The position numbers and the translations under genes are program-made. Positions 10,229 to 20,841 of a stretch of DNA of 64,000 nt are shown in pieces. A model generated the notes under the pieces. The model saw only the letters and a list, made by a program, of their open reading frames with translations, was not told where the DNA came from and searched no databases. How positions within the stretch are numbered: position 1 is the stretch's first letter; each line of letters starts with the position of its first letter. The stretch covers positions 44,474-108,473 of the forward strand of contig WHUX01000180.1 of NCBI GenBank assembly GCA_015179025.1, in the 5' to 3' direction. The stretch is from Terfezia claveryi. Its lineage: Eukaryota > Ascomycota > Pezizomycetes > Pezizales > Pezizaceae.

Positions 10229-13200
10229 TTGTCTTTGTCTGCATTTTCTGTGTATTCCACTTTTTCTATTGCTGATGAATCTCGCTTGTTCAGCGAGCAT
10301 TTTGTTGTATCTATCTCTCTCCATATCAATAATAGAACTATCACTACGTCAGCTCTTATAGATTGCGGAGCCTCAGGAATTGCATTCGTTGACCAGGCCT
10401 TAGTCAGTAAATTCGCTATACACAAGTCTAAGCTCAAAACCCCTAGCGTTCTAGATATTATCGATGGTCGACCCATCTCCTCCGGGAATATCACCGATAT
10501 TGCATACGTGCCTGCCCTTGTCGGGGATCACTCCGAGGCAAACCTCCCAATGTTCGTGATAAAGCTCAAATACCCGATTGTACTCGGAATCCCGTGGCTG
10601 AGAATGTATGATGTATCGGTCAGCTTTGGCTCTTATACCCTGCAGTTCAACAGCCAGTATTGCAAAAAGAACTGCGGGAATCCGAGGGCTACCGTTACTG
10701 GGCTGTGTACCTTGCCCACCCCGATAATTCACCCGACCCAGGTGGTGAACCTGCCTGCGCGCCTCGATGCCAATTCCCTTGTGCCCCCGGTTTCCCCTGT
10801 GCCCCCGGTTTCCCCTGTGACCCCGGTTTCCCCGGTGCCCCTGCCTCTCCTATGCCCCCTGCCCCTCCTGTACCCCCTGGCTCTCCTGGATCTCCTGGTC
10901 CCCCAAAGTCCCTCAACGTTAGCTTTATTAGGGCAGGGGCTTTCGCTTACCTCACCAGGAGGCACAAGCTGAAGGCTTATGCTCTGTCTATATATGAGGT
11001 AAATTTGGAGATTAATAAGACCCAGTCGAAGGAGGAGTAGAAGTCCATGGTCCCAAACAAATACCACGAATTCATCGACCTGTTCTCGGAAAAGGCCGCA
11101 GAAAAGCTCGCACCCCACCGGCTATATGACCATACGATTCCGCTGTAGAGGGTAAGACCCCTCCTTATGGCCCCTCTATGGAATGTCGCAGTTGGAGCTA
11201 GAAGCTTTGAAGAAATACTTGGAGGAAAACCTCAACAAGAGCTTCATTCGCCACAGCTCCTCACCAGTGGGTGCTCCAGTACTTTTGTGAAGAAATCGGA
11301 TGGCTCTCTCCGGTTGTGTATCGATTACCAGGGCCTAAACGAGATAACGGTCAAAAACAAGTACCCCCTACCCCTAATTTAGGAGACATTAGCCAGGCTC
11401 TCCAAGGCCAAATGGTTCACCAAACTGGATTTGAGAGGGGCATACAACCTGGTAAGGATTGCGGAGGGAGAGGAGTGGAAAACTGCCTTCCGAACTCGTT
11501 ATGGCCACTTTGAGTACAATGTCATGCCCTTCGGCTTAACTAATGCCCCGACCTCTTTCCAACACTTTATCAATGACACCCTACAAGACTTCTTGGATAT
11601 GTTCTGCACGGCTTACCTTGACGATATCTTGATTTATTCAGATACCCTCGTAAAACTCAAGATTCATGTCCAGCAGGTGTTGGAAAAGCTGGAGCAAGCC
11701 GGATTGTTCCTTAAGCCCAAGAAATGCGAGTTTCATGTGCAGGAGGTCAAGTATCTGGGGCTAATCATCACCACAGAGGGTATCAGGATAGACCCTGCCA
11801 AGGTTTCCACTGTCCAGGACTGGGAAACTCCAGTGAATCTCAAGGGCGTCCAGGCATTCCTGGGGTTCGCCAACTTTTACCAGCGTTTTATTCTGGGATA
11901 TCCGAAGATCATAGCCCCCCTTACTGCCTTGACCAAAAAAGACCGGCGCTTCGACTGGAATCTAGAAGCCTAATCTGCCTTCCAGAACCTCAAGGAAGCC
12001 TTCTGCTCTGCACCAATCCTGGCCCACTTTGACCCAGACAGCAAATGTATCGTGAAAACTGACGCCTCTGACTATATCTCCATGGGGATCTTGTCTCAGT
12101 ATGTCAACATCATCCTCCACCCAGTGGCCTACTTCTCGAAAAAGCACTCCCCGGCCGTGTGCAACTACGAGATCTACGACAAGGAGTTGATGGCTATCGT
12201 GCGAGCATTTGAGGAGTGGAGGCCACATCTGGAGTCAGCCAAGGGATTATCGAGGTGTTGTCTAATCATAAGAACCTTGTGTATTTCACTACCACTAAAC
12301 TGCTTAACCGACGGCAGGCCAGGTGGTCGGAGTTCTTATCTCGGTTCAACTTCAAGATCAAATACCGGCCAGGCAAGGCTGGTGAGAAACCGGACGCCTT
12401 GACTAGGAGATCAGGTGAACTCTCTAAAGGGGGGGATGAAAGGCTAAAATACCAAAATCAGGTGGTATTGAAGCCTAAAAACCTTGATCTGGCAGCCAAC
12501 ATTCTAGCTGAGGCTGATGCGGAAGCTGAGGCTAATGCAGAAGTTGATGCCGAGGCTGCCGGGGAAGCCGACCTCCGACAACTAGTGAGACAGGCTTACG
12601 AAGGAGACCTCCTGGTCAGAGAGATCATCGCCGTAGTGGATTCTGGCCAGCGCAGCCACCCCAAGATTTCCCTGGCCGAGTATACAGTACATGAGGGCCT
12701 CCTCTATCACCTGGAATGGCTCTATATACCAGAAGGTAGAGGGTTACACCTGAGGCTGATTAAGGAACACCATAATACCCTGGTGGTAGGTCAGCCTGGA
12801 GTGGCAAAGACGTTAGAGCTCCTGGCCAGGGAATACACCTAGATTGACCAGTGGAAGGACGTAGAGCAGTACATACGGAACTGCCATGTTTGCAAGCATG
12901 CTAACCCCATCCACCATGCCCCATATGGCACCTTGAAGCCCCTGGACATCCCAGATCGGCCGTGGCTGCACTTGACTATGGACTTTGTAACAGGGTTGCC
13001 AGAAGATTCGGGGTTCAATGCTATCTTGATGGTGGTAGATTGGTTGACGAAGATGAGGTATGTTATACCTTGCCGGGATACCTGCTCTGCCCCAGAGTTA
13101 GCCAATCTCTACCTCAATAATGTATTCCAATACCATGGCCTTCCTGAGTCGATCGTATCCGACCGTGGCCCTCAGTTTACCTCAGAATTCTGGCAAGCCT

Positions 13201-13690
13201 TCTGCGAACTTCTGGGATTAAAGTACGCCTGTCAATGGCATATCACCCCCAGACAGACGGCCAATCGGAGAGGATGAATGCCATTATGGAGCAATATCTG
13301 GGGGCCTTTGTCAATTACTAGCAGGATAACTGGGTTTCGTTACTAGCCACCTGCGAATTCACCGCGAACAACCAGTTCTCGGAATCCTCCAAAACCTGTC
13401 CTTTCCTGGCTAATTACGGTTGGCACTCCCGGTTCGTGGATGCTCTGGTGCTTCTGCAAAAAGCCCACCCACTAGCTAAGGAGTTCACGGTTGGAATCGC
13501 TGAACTCCACTATACCCTGAAAGCCGAGCTGGGATATGCGCAAGCCCGGCAAGCTGAGTATGCCAATGGATCACGGTTGCCAGCCCCCAGATATCAGCCA
13601 GAAGACAAGGTGTGGCTTTCCAGCCGGCACTTCCGAACAGAACGCCCCTCCTGCAAGCTGGATCATAAATTCCTGGGACCCTTTGAGGTA
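10229..13690 (+). pseudogene. Gypsy-A pol (protease, RT, RNase H, integrase core)
   Basis: The polyprotein runs through at least four reading-frame changes. Protease: ALIDCGASGIAFVDQ at about 10350-10395 has Asp-Cys-Gly rather than the usual Asp-Ser/Thr-Gly, a feature shared with Gypsy-B. A Pro-Val-Ser-Pro minisatellite at 10780-10900 separates protease from RT. RT: the catalytic YLDD is intact at 11613-11624 and FGLTNAP precedes it. RNase [10 protein letters not shown] (about 12056) to the [20 protein letters not shown] region (about 12350-12400). Integrase: an HHCC-type finger near 12760-12900, then [29 protein letters not shown]. The frame is cut at 13691 by Gypsy-B, within the segment before the chromodomain. 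Stops include one immediately before ETLARLSK and one after YDHTIPL. Confidence 0.88.
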
Positions 13691-13696
13691 TTGGCA

Positions 13697-14188
13697 TGTC
13701 ACAGCGTTAATTTACTTGCGAGCTATTTGACACCCGAACAGGCTTGTTCGAGTGTCAGCACAGTATTTGAATTTACTTGCGAGCTATTTGACACCCGAAC
13801 AGGCTTGTTCGAGTGTCAGCACGGTATTTGAATTTACTTGTGAGGTATTTGACACCCGAACAGGCTTGTTCGAGTATCAGCAGGCTTGTTCGAGTGTCTT
13901 AATACTAGAAGGGATTAGAGAGGTGGATCGTGGAGTATCACCTGCGATCGTAGGTGACGTCAAGTTAGTCGGGCGCCACTCCTTTGACCATGGCAATCAT
14001 GTATATAGGAAGCCTTAGTTGTCGTTTCTTGTTCTTGTTCCTTATGCAACGTCTTGTATTATAACCTTAGTAATACAGACTCTGCCTTTAGTCCTGATAC
14101 TCCAATCTACGGTTATAGTTTCATCTTCGTGCGCTCCTTGGAGTCACGTCTTTAGTTATAGCCACAGCCATCGACTTACGCCATTACA
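13697..14188 (+). repeat. Gypsy-B 5' LTR
   Basis: TGTCACAGCG to CCATTACA. It contains three tandem 61-bp units (about 13707-13880) with ATTTACTTGCGAGCTATTTG and GAACAGGCTTGTTCGAGTGT, a palindrome at 13937-13958 (ATCACCTGCGATCGTAGGTG) and a TATA-like TATATA at 14002-14007. The CGAACAGGCTTGTTCG piece inside each unit is itself an inverted repeat. Confidence 0.93.
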
Positions 14189-14237
14189 CTACGTTGCGTC
14201 GATACACTCTACTGAGCGCAACCCCTAGCTACGAACA

Positions 14238-15443
14238 ATGACTCAGCCCATTGTTGAATTGCCGGCCGCTATTGTTGACCTAGTTCCTCGTTTGCGAACT
14301 GCGTTGAACTCAGCAAACCAGGACTACACCGGAATACTCAATGAAACCATTACCCTACTAGATCAGCTACTAGGGCTACCAGACCGACGACAAGATGTCG
14401 TAAGATTACGAACCCAAGTAACGAACTTAACGAATCAACTCACGGCGCGGCAACAAGAAGACACAACCTTATGCACAGTGACTCAAGAGTTATGAGATGA
14501 AGTAACTACTCAAGAGACAGTAATTAATGAGCTTCGAACGCAGTTGGAAGATATGAGGGCTATCAATGCGACTTTGGCTCAGTTGCAACCAGGAGAAGGA
14601 GGGGGTCGTTCGGTGAAGATACCCAACCCAGAAAAATTCTCTGGAAAAGACCGAAATAAGCTGCGCCCTTTCCTTACCTAACTACGACTAAAGGCTGCTA
14701 CTTATAGTGACGAACAAGCAAAACTTCGACTAGCAGTAAATTCCTTAGCTGAAGATGCCCTAGATCAGGTTACCCCTTACGTTGAAAACAATACGGTGAA
14801 CTTAACCAACCTAGCAGCACTTATTACCATTCTTGAAAATGCATTCGGCGATCCAAATCGAGTAGCCAACGCAGAGTACAAACTACAAACGATGATTCAG
14901 GGGGCCAGGGAGTTCGCTGCCTATTTTGCCGAATTTCAACGATATGCAGCTGAAACGAGTTGGGGTAATACGGCTAAGTTGGCAGCTCTAAAGCGCGGAC
15001 TTTCCTACCAACTACAACAAGATTTCCTCGCCATACATCCTGAGCCCACGGAGTTTAACGAGTATGTGGAGGTCTGCCAAAGGCTAGATACTCGTCGCCG
15101 CGCGCTACAAACCCAAATACGTAATCGTGTTTGACCAACGCCCCGAATGATATCACGCCCTACCGCTCCCGCTCCAGTTAACCCCCAAATAGTCCAAACT
15201 CCCTCTACCTCTACAGCCACGGGTACTCACCCTGGGCCCATGGATTTGTCTGCAGGAAGGAAGAAGATATCTCCGGAGGAAAAAGCAAAGAGAATGGCTG
15301 AAGGGAGGTGCTATTATTGTGGAGGAATAGGACATGGGGTTAGAACTTGCCCACACCTACAAAAACGTACCCTACAAGTTGCCGAAACAGTTATGGAAAA
15401 TACGAATAAGGGACTAGAAGTTGGGGAACAGGCAAAAGAGTAG
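14238..15443 (+). pseudogene. Gypsy-B gag
   Basis: About 402 codons in one frame starting at the ATG at 14238 (MTQPIVELPAAIV), with three in-frame stops (at 14493, at about 14680 and at 15132). The N-terminus is a leucine-rich probable coiled coil (LRTQVTNLTNQLTARQQE). The capsid-like region contains IPNPEKFSGKDRNKLRPFL and FGDPNRVANAEYKLQ, close to the Gypsy-A and Gypsy-C gags at the same position. After GPMDLSAGR comes a complete zinc knuckle, CYYCGGIGHGVRTC. The TGA at 14493 replaces a codon in QEL-DEV and could be a former CGA. Gag ends in a different frame from pol, so programmed frameshifting is likely in the active ancestor. Confidence 0.9.
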
Positions 15444-15469
15444 CCTCACCTCAGAGAGATGGCACTGAG

Positions 15470-18400
15470 TTGAGGCAGGATAAATTTCTGGACTCTTTAA
15501 GCATTTCCAGTTCATCTTTGCAGTCTTCAGAGGAAGAGTTTTTAGATGGGAATCACCTTATAGTTAGTTGTAAATTAAACGATAATGGTTCCAGAATCCT
15601 TACTCATGCCCTGATAGACTGCGGAGCAATAGGTTATGCATTTATAGACCAGGAATTTGCAAGCCATCACCAACTCCCCCTTTATAAACTCAATAATCCC
15701 TGAACACTAGAAGTCATTAATGGGCGACCAATTGAGTTAGGGACAATCACACACATTAGCAAGCTAAAGCTAATAATTGATAAGCACCAAGAGGAACTTC
15801 CACTGTTTATTACCAAACTAGGCCACTACCCCATAGTATTAGGACTTCCATGGCTACGACGTCATGATGTGAATATCCGTTTCGCTAAGAACACTGTTAC
15901 TTTCTACTCCGATTTTTGCCTCTACCATTGTTGTGAAAAACCCTCAACCATAAAGGGTATCTCAATTCCAGTTCTGGAAAACCCTCGAATTGCCCTTATT
16001 GCAGAATCAACCTTTAGTCGCCTAGTTAAAAAAGCAAAGCAGGTGGAAACAGCCTTCCGGACAACTATCTACGAACTTAACATGGCTTTAAAAGATTCTG
16101 AACAACAACCTAAGATGGAGGAGGATAAGATCAAGGAACTAGTGCCTTCTAAATACCACGAATTCCTTCCATTATTTAAGAAGGCTATTGCGGAAATCCT
16201 CCCCCCCCACCGACCTTACGACCATAAAATTCCTCTTAAACAAGGATTTACTCCCCCTTTTGGACCTCTATACTCCCTATCAAAACCAGAGTTAGAGGCT
16301 CTTAAAGTATGGCTGGAAGAAAACCTGTCCAAAGGATTTATTCGTGCCTCCTCATCTCCCGCAGGTGCACCTATCTTATTTGTTAAGAAGAAGGATGGGT
16401 TCTTGCGTCTTTGTGTGGATTATCGTGGTCTTAATGATGGTACCATCAAGAACCGATACCCACTACCCCTTATACAAGAGACTTTGACTAGAGTTTCTAA
16501 GACACGATACTATACGGCTCTTGACATTAGAAGCGCCTACAACCTCATCCGGATGGCGGAAGGAGAGGAATAGAAAACAGCGTTCCGAACTCGTTATGGC
16601 TTATACGAGACCTTAGTTATGCCTTTCGGCCTCACAAATGCTCCTGCCAGCTTCCAACATTTTATTAATGATGTTCTCCATCCCTTCCTTGACAATTTCT
16701 GTATGGCTTATCTTGATGACATTTTAATATATAGCGATACCCTCGAAGAATACCGAACACATGTTACCAAGGTATTGCAAGCTCTCAAAAAAGCCGGCCT
16801 CTACCTAAAACCCGAGAAGTGTGAATTTCATAAGACCATGGTCCACTACCTAGGCATGATTATCTCAGCAGAAGGGATACAAATAGATCCAGCTAAAGTT
16901 AAGGCCATAATGGACTAGGAATCCCCAATTAACCTTCATGATGCTCGTGCTTTTCTAGGATTCGCCAATTTTTATCACCAGTTTATCAAAGACTTCTCCA
17001 AGATTGTGGCTCCTATCGTGAAACTAACAAAAAAAAATACAACCTGGCATTGGACTGACGAATGCCAGAAGGTGTTCCAAAACCTTAAAACAGCTTTTAC
17101 TTCCGCTCCCGTTCTCCAGCATTTTGATCCCGACTGTGAAATTATAGTAGAAACAGATGCATCAGACTACATTTCTGCTGGAATTCTTTCGCAATATGAC
17201 GATAATAGCATACTTCACCCTGTTGCTTACTTCTCTAAGAAGCACTCACCAACTGGATGCAACTATGAGATTTATGATAAGGAATTAATGGCTATTATCC
17301 GATGCTTCGAAGAATGGCGAGCTGAATTGGAATCCACCCCCCATCCAATCAAAGTACTCTCAGATCACAAAAATCTAGAATACTTTATGTCAACAAAGCT
17401 CCTCAACCGCCGTCAAGCTCGATAGTCAGAATTTCTCTCCCGCTTCAACTTCAAAATAGTTTACCGTCCAGGTAAAGTAGGGGGAAAACCAGATGCATTA
17501 ACAAGAAGGTCAGGAGACCTTCCAAAGGAAGGAGATGAACGTATAAGGTTTCAAAATCAAGTCGTTCTCAAACCTCACAATTTAATAATCAATGCGACAG
17601 TAGAAGAGCTGGAACTAGAGGACTTGTTTAATAGGGGTTTTGAAGTTGATCCACTGCCAAGAAAGACATTAGCTAAGCTGCAACAAGGAGAGAAGCGATC
17701 TAAGGACATCTCGCTAGCCGAATGTGAAGAGGATAATGGAAAGCTAAAATATCGTAGGCGGATATATGTACCAAATTATATGCCTCTAAAGTTACGTCTA
17801 ATTCAGGACCATTACGATATCCCAGCAGCAGGGCATCCAGGGCGATCCAAGACGCTTGAGCTTATCTCGCGACAATATTATTGGCCAAAAATGCATAAGG
17901 ATGTTGATCAGTATGTACGCAATTGTCACCCCTGTCAACGTGCTCGAACGACACGACATGCCCCATACGGCATTCTTCGACCACTCGCAATTCCCCAAGG
18001 TGCTTGGCAAGATATCTCCATGGATTTCATTATTGGGCTACCCTAGTCAAATGGATATAACGCAATTTTGGTAGTAGTATATCGACTAACTAAAATACGG
18101 CACTTTATTCCCTGTCATGATACCACTACTACAGAGCAATTAGCAGATCTATATGCTCGGCATATCTTCCGCCTCTATGGTCTTCCTAGAACAATTGTAT
18201 CAGACCATGGGTCTCAATTCATCTCTCACTTTTGGAGAGCTCTCTGTCAAGTGTTTAAGATTCAACCTCTCCTGTCCATACCATTTCACCCTCAAACTGA
18301 CGGCCAGACCGAACGAGTCAATGCCACTCTAGAACAATATTTACGGGTGTATGTTAATTATTTGCAGGATGACTGGGAGAACTGGTTGCATCTCGCCGAG

Positions 18401-19087
18401 TTTGCAGCTAATAATCAAGCTTCTGAAACAACTGGGTCATCTCCCTTCTTTGCGAATTATGGTTATGACCCACTATGGCAATTTGATTTCGAGGAAAAGC
18501 CCATACGACCTGATGAGCGGAGTGCTATAGAGGTGGCCAGGAAGATCAAGGAAATAACGGAACACTTACAAAACGAGATGGCTAGGGCGCAGGCACGGCA
18601 ACAGGAGCAAGTAGACAAAGGACAAGATAATGCTCCAGTATTCAAGGAGGGAGATCTGGTTTGGTTTAATAGCCAGCACATTACAACACAACGGCCAAGT
18701 AGAAAGCTCGACCATAAACGGATTGGCCCCTACAAGATCACAAAGGTCATATCCCCCTATGGATACGAACTCGACTTCCCCGCTAGTGTGCATTATCATC
18801 GAGTCCAGCATGTTTCACTTCTCGACCCGGCAAACAATAATCCCCTACCTGGGCAATACAATCCCCCACCTCCACCAGTGATAGTTGATAATGAGGAAGA
18901 GTGGCATGTGGAAGAAATCTTGGATTCTCATCTTCGGAGGAAGAAATTAGAGTACTTAGTGAAATGGGTAGGGTTTGAAAGACCACACTGGGAACCGGCA
19001 ACAAACATCAACAAACTTAAGGCTATTGATGACTTCTACAGGCGAAATCCGAGCAAACCAGGACCATTGCCGGAAGACGAAGACTAA
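15470..19087 (+). pseudogene. Gypsy-B pol (protease, RT, RNase H, integrase, chromodomain)
   Basis: One continuous frame of about 1200 codons with five stops ending at 15703, 16573, 16918, 17425 and 18046, and no frameshift. Order: protease ALIDCGAIGYAFID; RT with [17 protein letters not shown] and intact YLDD at 16709-16720; RNase H with ETDASDYIS and the Glu/Asp of YDKELMAI and SDHKNLEYF; integrase finger (HYDIPAAGHPG ... CHPCQ); integrase core with MDFIIGLP, SDHGSQFISHFW and TDGQTERVN supplying the DDE residues; a GPY/F-like segment (IGPYKITKVISP); and a chromodomain at about 18900-19060 (VEEILDSHLRRKKLEYLVKW, HWEPATNI). The chromodomain is known in related elements to guide insertion to modified chromatin. 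Stops at conserved Trp positions ([15 protein letters not shown]-stop-SEFLSRF) are TGG-to-TAG. Confidence 0.93.
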
Positions 19088-19121
19088 GCCTCAAGGGACT
19101 TCGGCCGTAAGGAGGGGATAT

Positions 19122-19552
19122 TGTCACGGCGTTAATTTACTTGCGAGCTATTTGACACCCGAACAGGCTTGTTCTAGTGTCAGCACGGTATTTGAATTTA
19201 CTTGCGAGGTATTTGACACCTGAACAGGCTTGTTCGAGTGTTAGCAGGCTTGTTCGAGTGTCTTAATACTAGAAGAGATTAGAGAGGTGGATCGCGGAGT
19301 ATCACCTGCGATCGCAGGTGACGTCAAGTTAGTCGGGTGCCACTCCTTTGGCCACGGCAATCGTGTATATAAGAAGCCTTAGTTGTCGTTTCTTGTTCTT
19401 GTTCCTTATGCAATGTCTTGTATTATAACCTTGGTAATACAGACTCTGCCTTTAGTCCTGATACTCCAATCTACGGTTATAGTTTCGTCTTCGTGCGCTC
19501 CTTAAAGTCACGTCTTTAGTTATAGCCACAGCCATCGACTTACGCCGTTACA
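19122..19552 (+). repeat. Gypsy-B 3' LTR
   Basis: TGTCACGGCG to CCGTTACA. It has two of the 61-bp units where the 5' LTR has three. The palindrome at 19301-19321 is perfect here (CACCTGCGATCGCAGGTG), and TATATAA is at 19366-19372. Confidence 0.93.
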
Positions 19553-20072
19553 TGGCAGCTGTGAGAACTCACGCCTATCGATTGAGGTTTCCCAAAAATA
19601 TCAAACGACACCCAGTCGTCCATATCTCCGAGATCGAGCCTGCCGCTAGCGACCCTCTACCAGGCCAGGAACACCCTACCCCTCCTCCTATGGTTATCGA
19701 AGGTGAGGAGGAATGAGAGGTGGAGGAAGTGCTGGACTCCCGAAGAAGATATAGGTGCCTGCAATATAAGGTCAAATGGCTGGGGGATGAGGAGACGACC
19801 TGGCAACCAGCCGAAGATCTAGAAAACGCACAGGACTTGGTCACCCTGTTCCACCAGCGTTTCTCCCGGAAGCCTCGCCCCGCCCAATGATGTTCTTGTC
19901 ATCCTGGCATTGGTTATTAGGGTTGTTATTGTTGTTGTTGTCATGGTTATTATTGGTACGTACTTCCGGCGTTGGGGTTGTATTATGGGTTATTGGTTAT
20001 TCGCCTATCTTGTTTGTTTGTTTTTTCGCCTTGCCTCTCATCGTTGGGGCTCCGAGCCTAAAGGGGGGATAG
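19553..20072 (+). pseudogene. Gypsy-A pol, 3' part (GPY/F and chromodomain) and 3' untranslated region
   Basis: Sequence resumes after Gypsy-B with TGGCA and reads VRTHAYRLRFPKNIKRHPVV, the strand-rich segment after the integrase core. A chromodomain follows (EVEEVLDSRRRYRCLQYKVK, WQPAEDLENAQDLVTLF) and the frame ends at a TGA at 19887-19889. One in-frame TGA lies at about 19714, just before EVEEVLDS. From 19890 to 20060 is a GTT/GTA-rich non-coding stretch, then the purine tract at 20061-20070 that primes plus-strand synthesis in this family. Confidence 0.88.
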
Positions 20073-20569
20073 TGTCACAACCGTCCTTTCCTAGCCGGGT
20101 TTGAGAGTTAGACGGGATTCCGTCCGACTCTCGTTATTGTTGATTGATATCGTTGTTATCTCTATTCCCAAGATAAGGGGTCTCGGGAACCTTATTCCTT
20201 CCAGTGGCCTTGGCTAGGAAGGAAGCCTGTATATATAGCTTGCTCTCTCCGCCCTCTCGTTGGATCCCCATCCAACGTCTTGTATACCCAATACAGGACT
20301 TTGCTTCTCCCAGTGCTTGTGCACCTCCCTTGTGTACATCCTTGTCTCGTACAAATAACTCTGCAGCATAGCTGCCTCCTTTAACACATGCGGCAACTGC
20401 CTCCGTGTGTCTCGTGCCCCTTGCCCTCTGCCTCTCTTGCCCTCACCCTTGCCCCCGTCCTAGCCTCTCCTCTAGTCACACACGTAGCGTTCCTATGTGT
20501 GTGTTACCCTAGCCTTGCCCTTGCCCCGGCATACCTCTTGGTCGCTTTGTCCCCTGAGCCCTCGTTACA
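20073..20569 (+). repeat. Gypsy-A 3' LTR
   Basis: 497 bp, TGTCACAACC to CGTTACA. The TATA box is at 20230-20237. The CACACACGTAG hairpin at 20477-20503 carries one C-to-T change in its right arm. Confidence 0.93.
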
Positions 20570-20841
20570 ATTGCCAGAGGTTGAAGGGAGGTCTTCCGGA
20601 TGCCATAGCTGAAGGGCGGTCATCCGGATGCCATAGCTGAAGGGCGGTCATCCGGACGCCATAGATTGAAGGGAGGTCTTCCAGATGCCCATTAGCTAGA
20701 GGAGGGCGTCTGGGAGACAATGATCTGGAGGAGGGCGTCCGGGAGATAATGATCCAGATGGGGGCGTCCCTAAGTGGCACATTGGCTCCATGTCGCCCAC
20801 GGCATCAGACGCCAAAGAGGCAAACTGGATTCTTTCCTGAT
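20570..20841. repeat. FB1 right terminus
   Basis: After the target duplication remnant ATTGC, several copies of the 29-bp unit appear in reverse complement (GGTCATCCGGATGCCATAGC, TGAAGGGAGGTCTTCC), then GGGGGCGTCCCTAAGTGGCA and the end GGATTCTTTCCTGAT. Its reverse complement matches the left end of FB2 (26776-26860) along its length, including TGCCATGGAGCC-like and TGTGC-ACTTGG-like runs. Confidence 0.87.

Larger units (their letters stand above)
13692..19557 (+). mobile_element. Gypsy-B: Ty3/Gypsy chromovirus nested in Gypsy-A
   Basis: The element proper is 13697-19552, flanked by a perfect 5-bp target duplication TGGCA (13692-13696 and 19553-19557). The 5' LTR is 492 bp, the 3' LTR 431 bp, and the difference equals one 61-bp internal repeat. 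Gag and pol each stay in a single frame from end to end and are broken only by point stops, so it is better preserved than its host Gypsy-A. Before the 3' LTR is the purine tract GGAGGGGATAT (19111-19121). Confidence 0.95.
8482..20569 (+). mobile_element. Gypsy-A: Ty3/Gypsy chromovirus, interrupted by Gypsy-B
   Basis: An LTR retrotransposon bounded by two 497-bp LTRs. The left flank GATGC (8477-8481) and right flank ATTGC (20570-20574) are a decayed 5-bp target duplication; the restored reading CCAGATGCCAGA matches the surrounding minisatellite. Order: LTR, gag (9015), protease, reverse transcriptase, RNase H, integrase, then, after Gypsy-B, GPY/F and chromodomain (to 19889), a purine tract AAGGGGGGATAG and the 3' LTR. 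By eye the LTRs differ at about 38 of 497 positions, about 32 of them transitions, so the element is old. Coding capacity is lost to stops and several frameshifts. Confidence 0.92.
1991..20841. mobile_element. Foldback-type long-inverted-repeat element FB1 (about 4.1 kb plus nested inserts)
   Basis: The element runs from ATCAGGAATGATTT at 1991 to the inverted end CTTTCCTGAT at 20841. Removing the pogo insertion (2914-5574) and Gypsy-A with its target duplication (8482-20574) leaves about 4.1 kb. The two arms are mirror images. Outward from the centre, each arm has a 96-bp array, then a 24-bp array (unit GGCATCGGAGCCATGG plus GAGTGGA), then a single-copy stretch (2380-2710 mirrored at 8070-8450), then a 29-bp terminal array. 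The centre, 6430-7085, is a 34-bp array. No reading frame outside the nested pogo element resembles a known protein. The insertion splits a Copia element. The flanks (CACA and TGCA) do not form a clear target duplication. Long modular inverted repeats resemble Drosophila Foldback elements in architecture only, and kinship is not implied. The transposase that would move it is unknown. Confidence 0.75.

Noticed and set aside
19887..20104. Hydrophobic open frames resembling a membrane protein
   Set aside because: They come from GTT/TTG-rich 3' untranslated sequence of Gypsy-A, between the pol stop and the purine tract.
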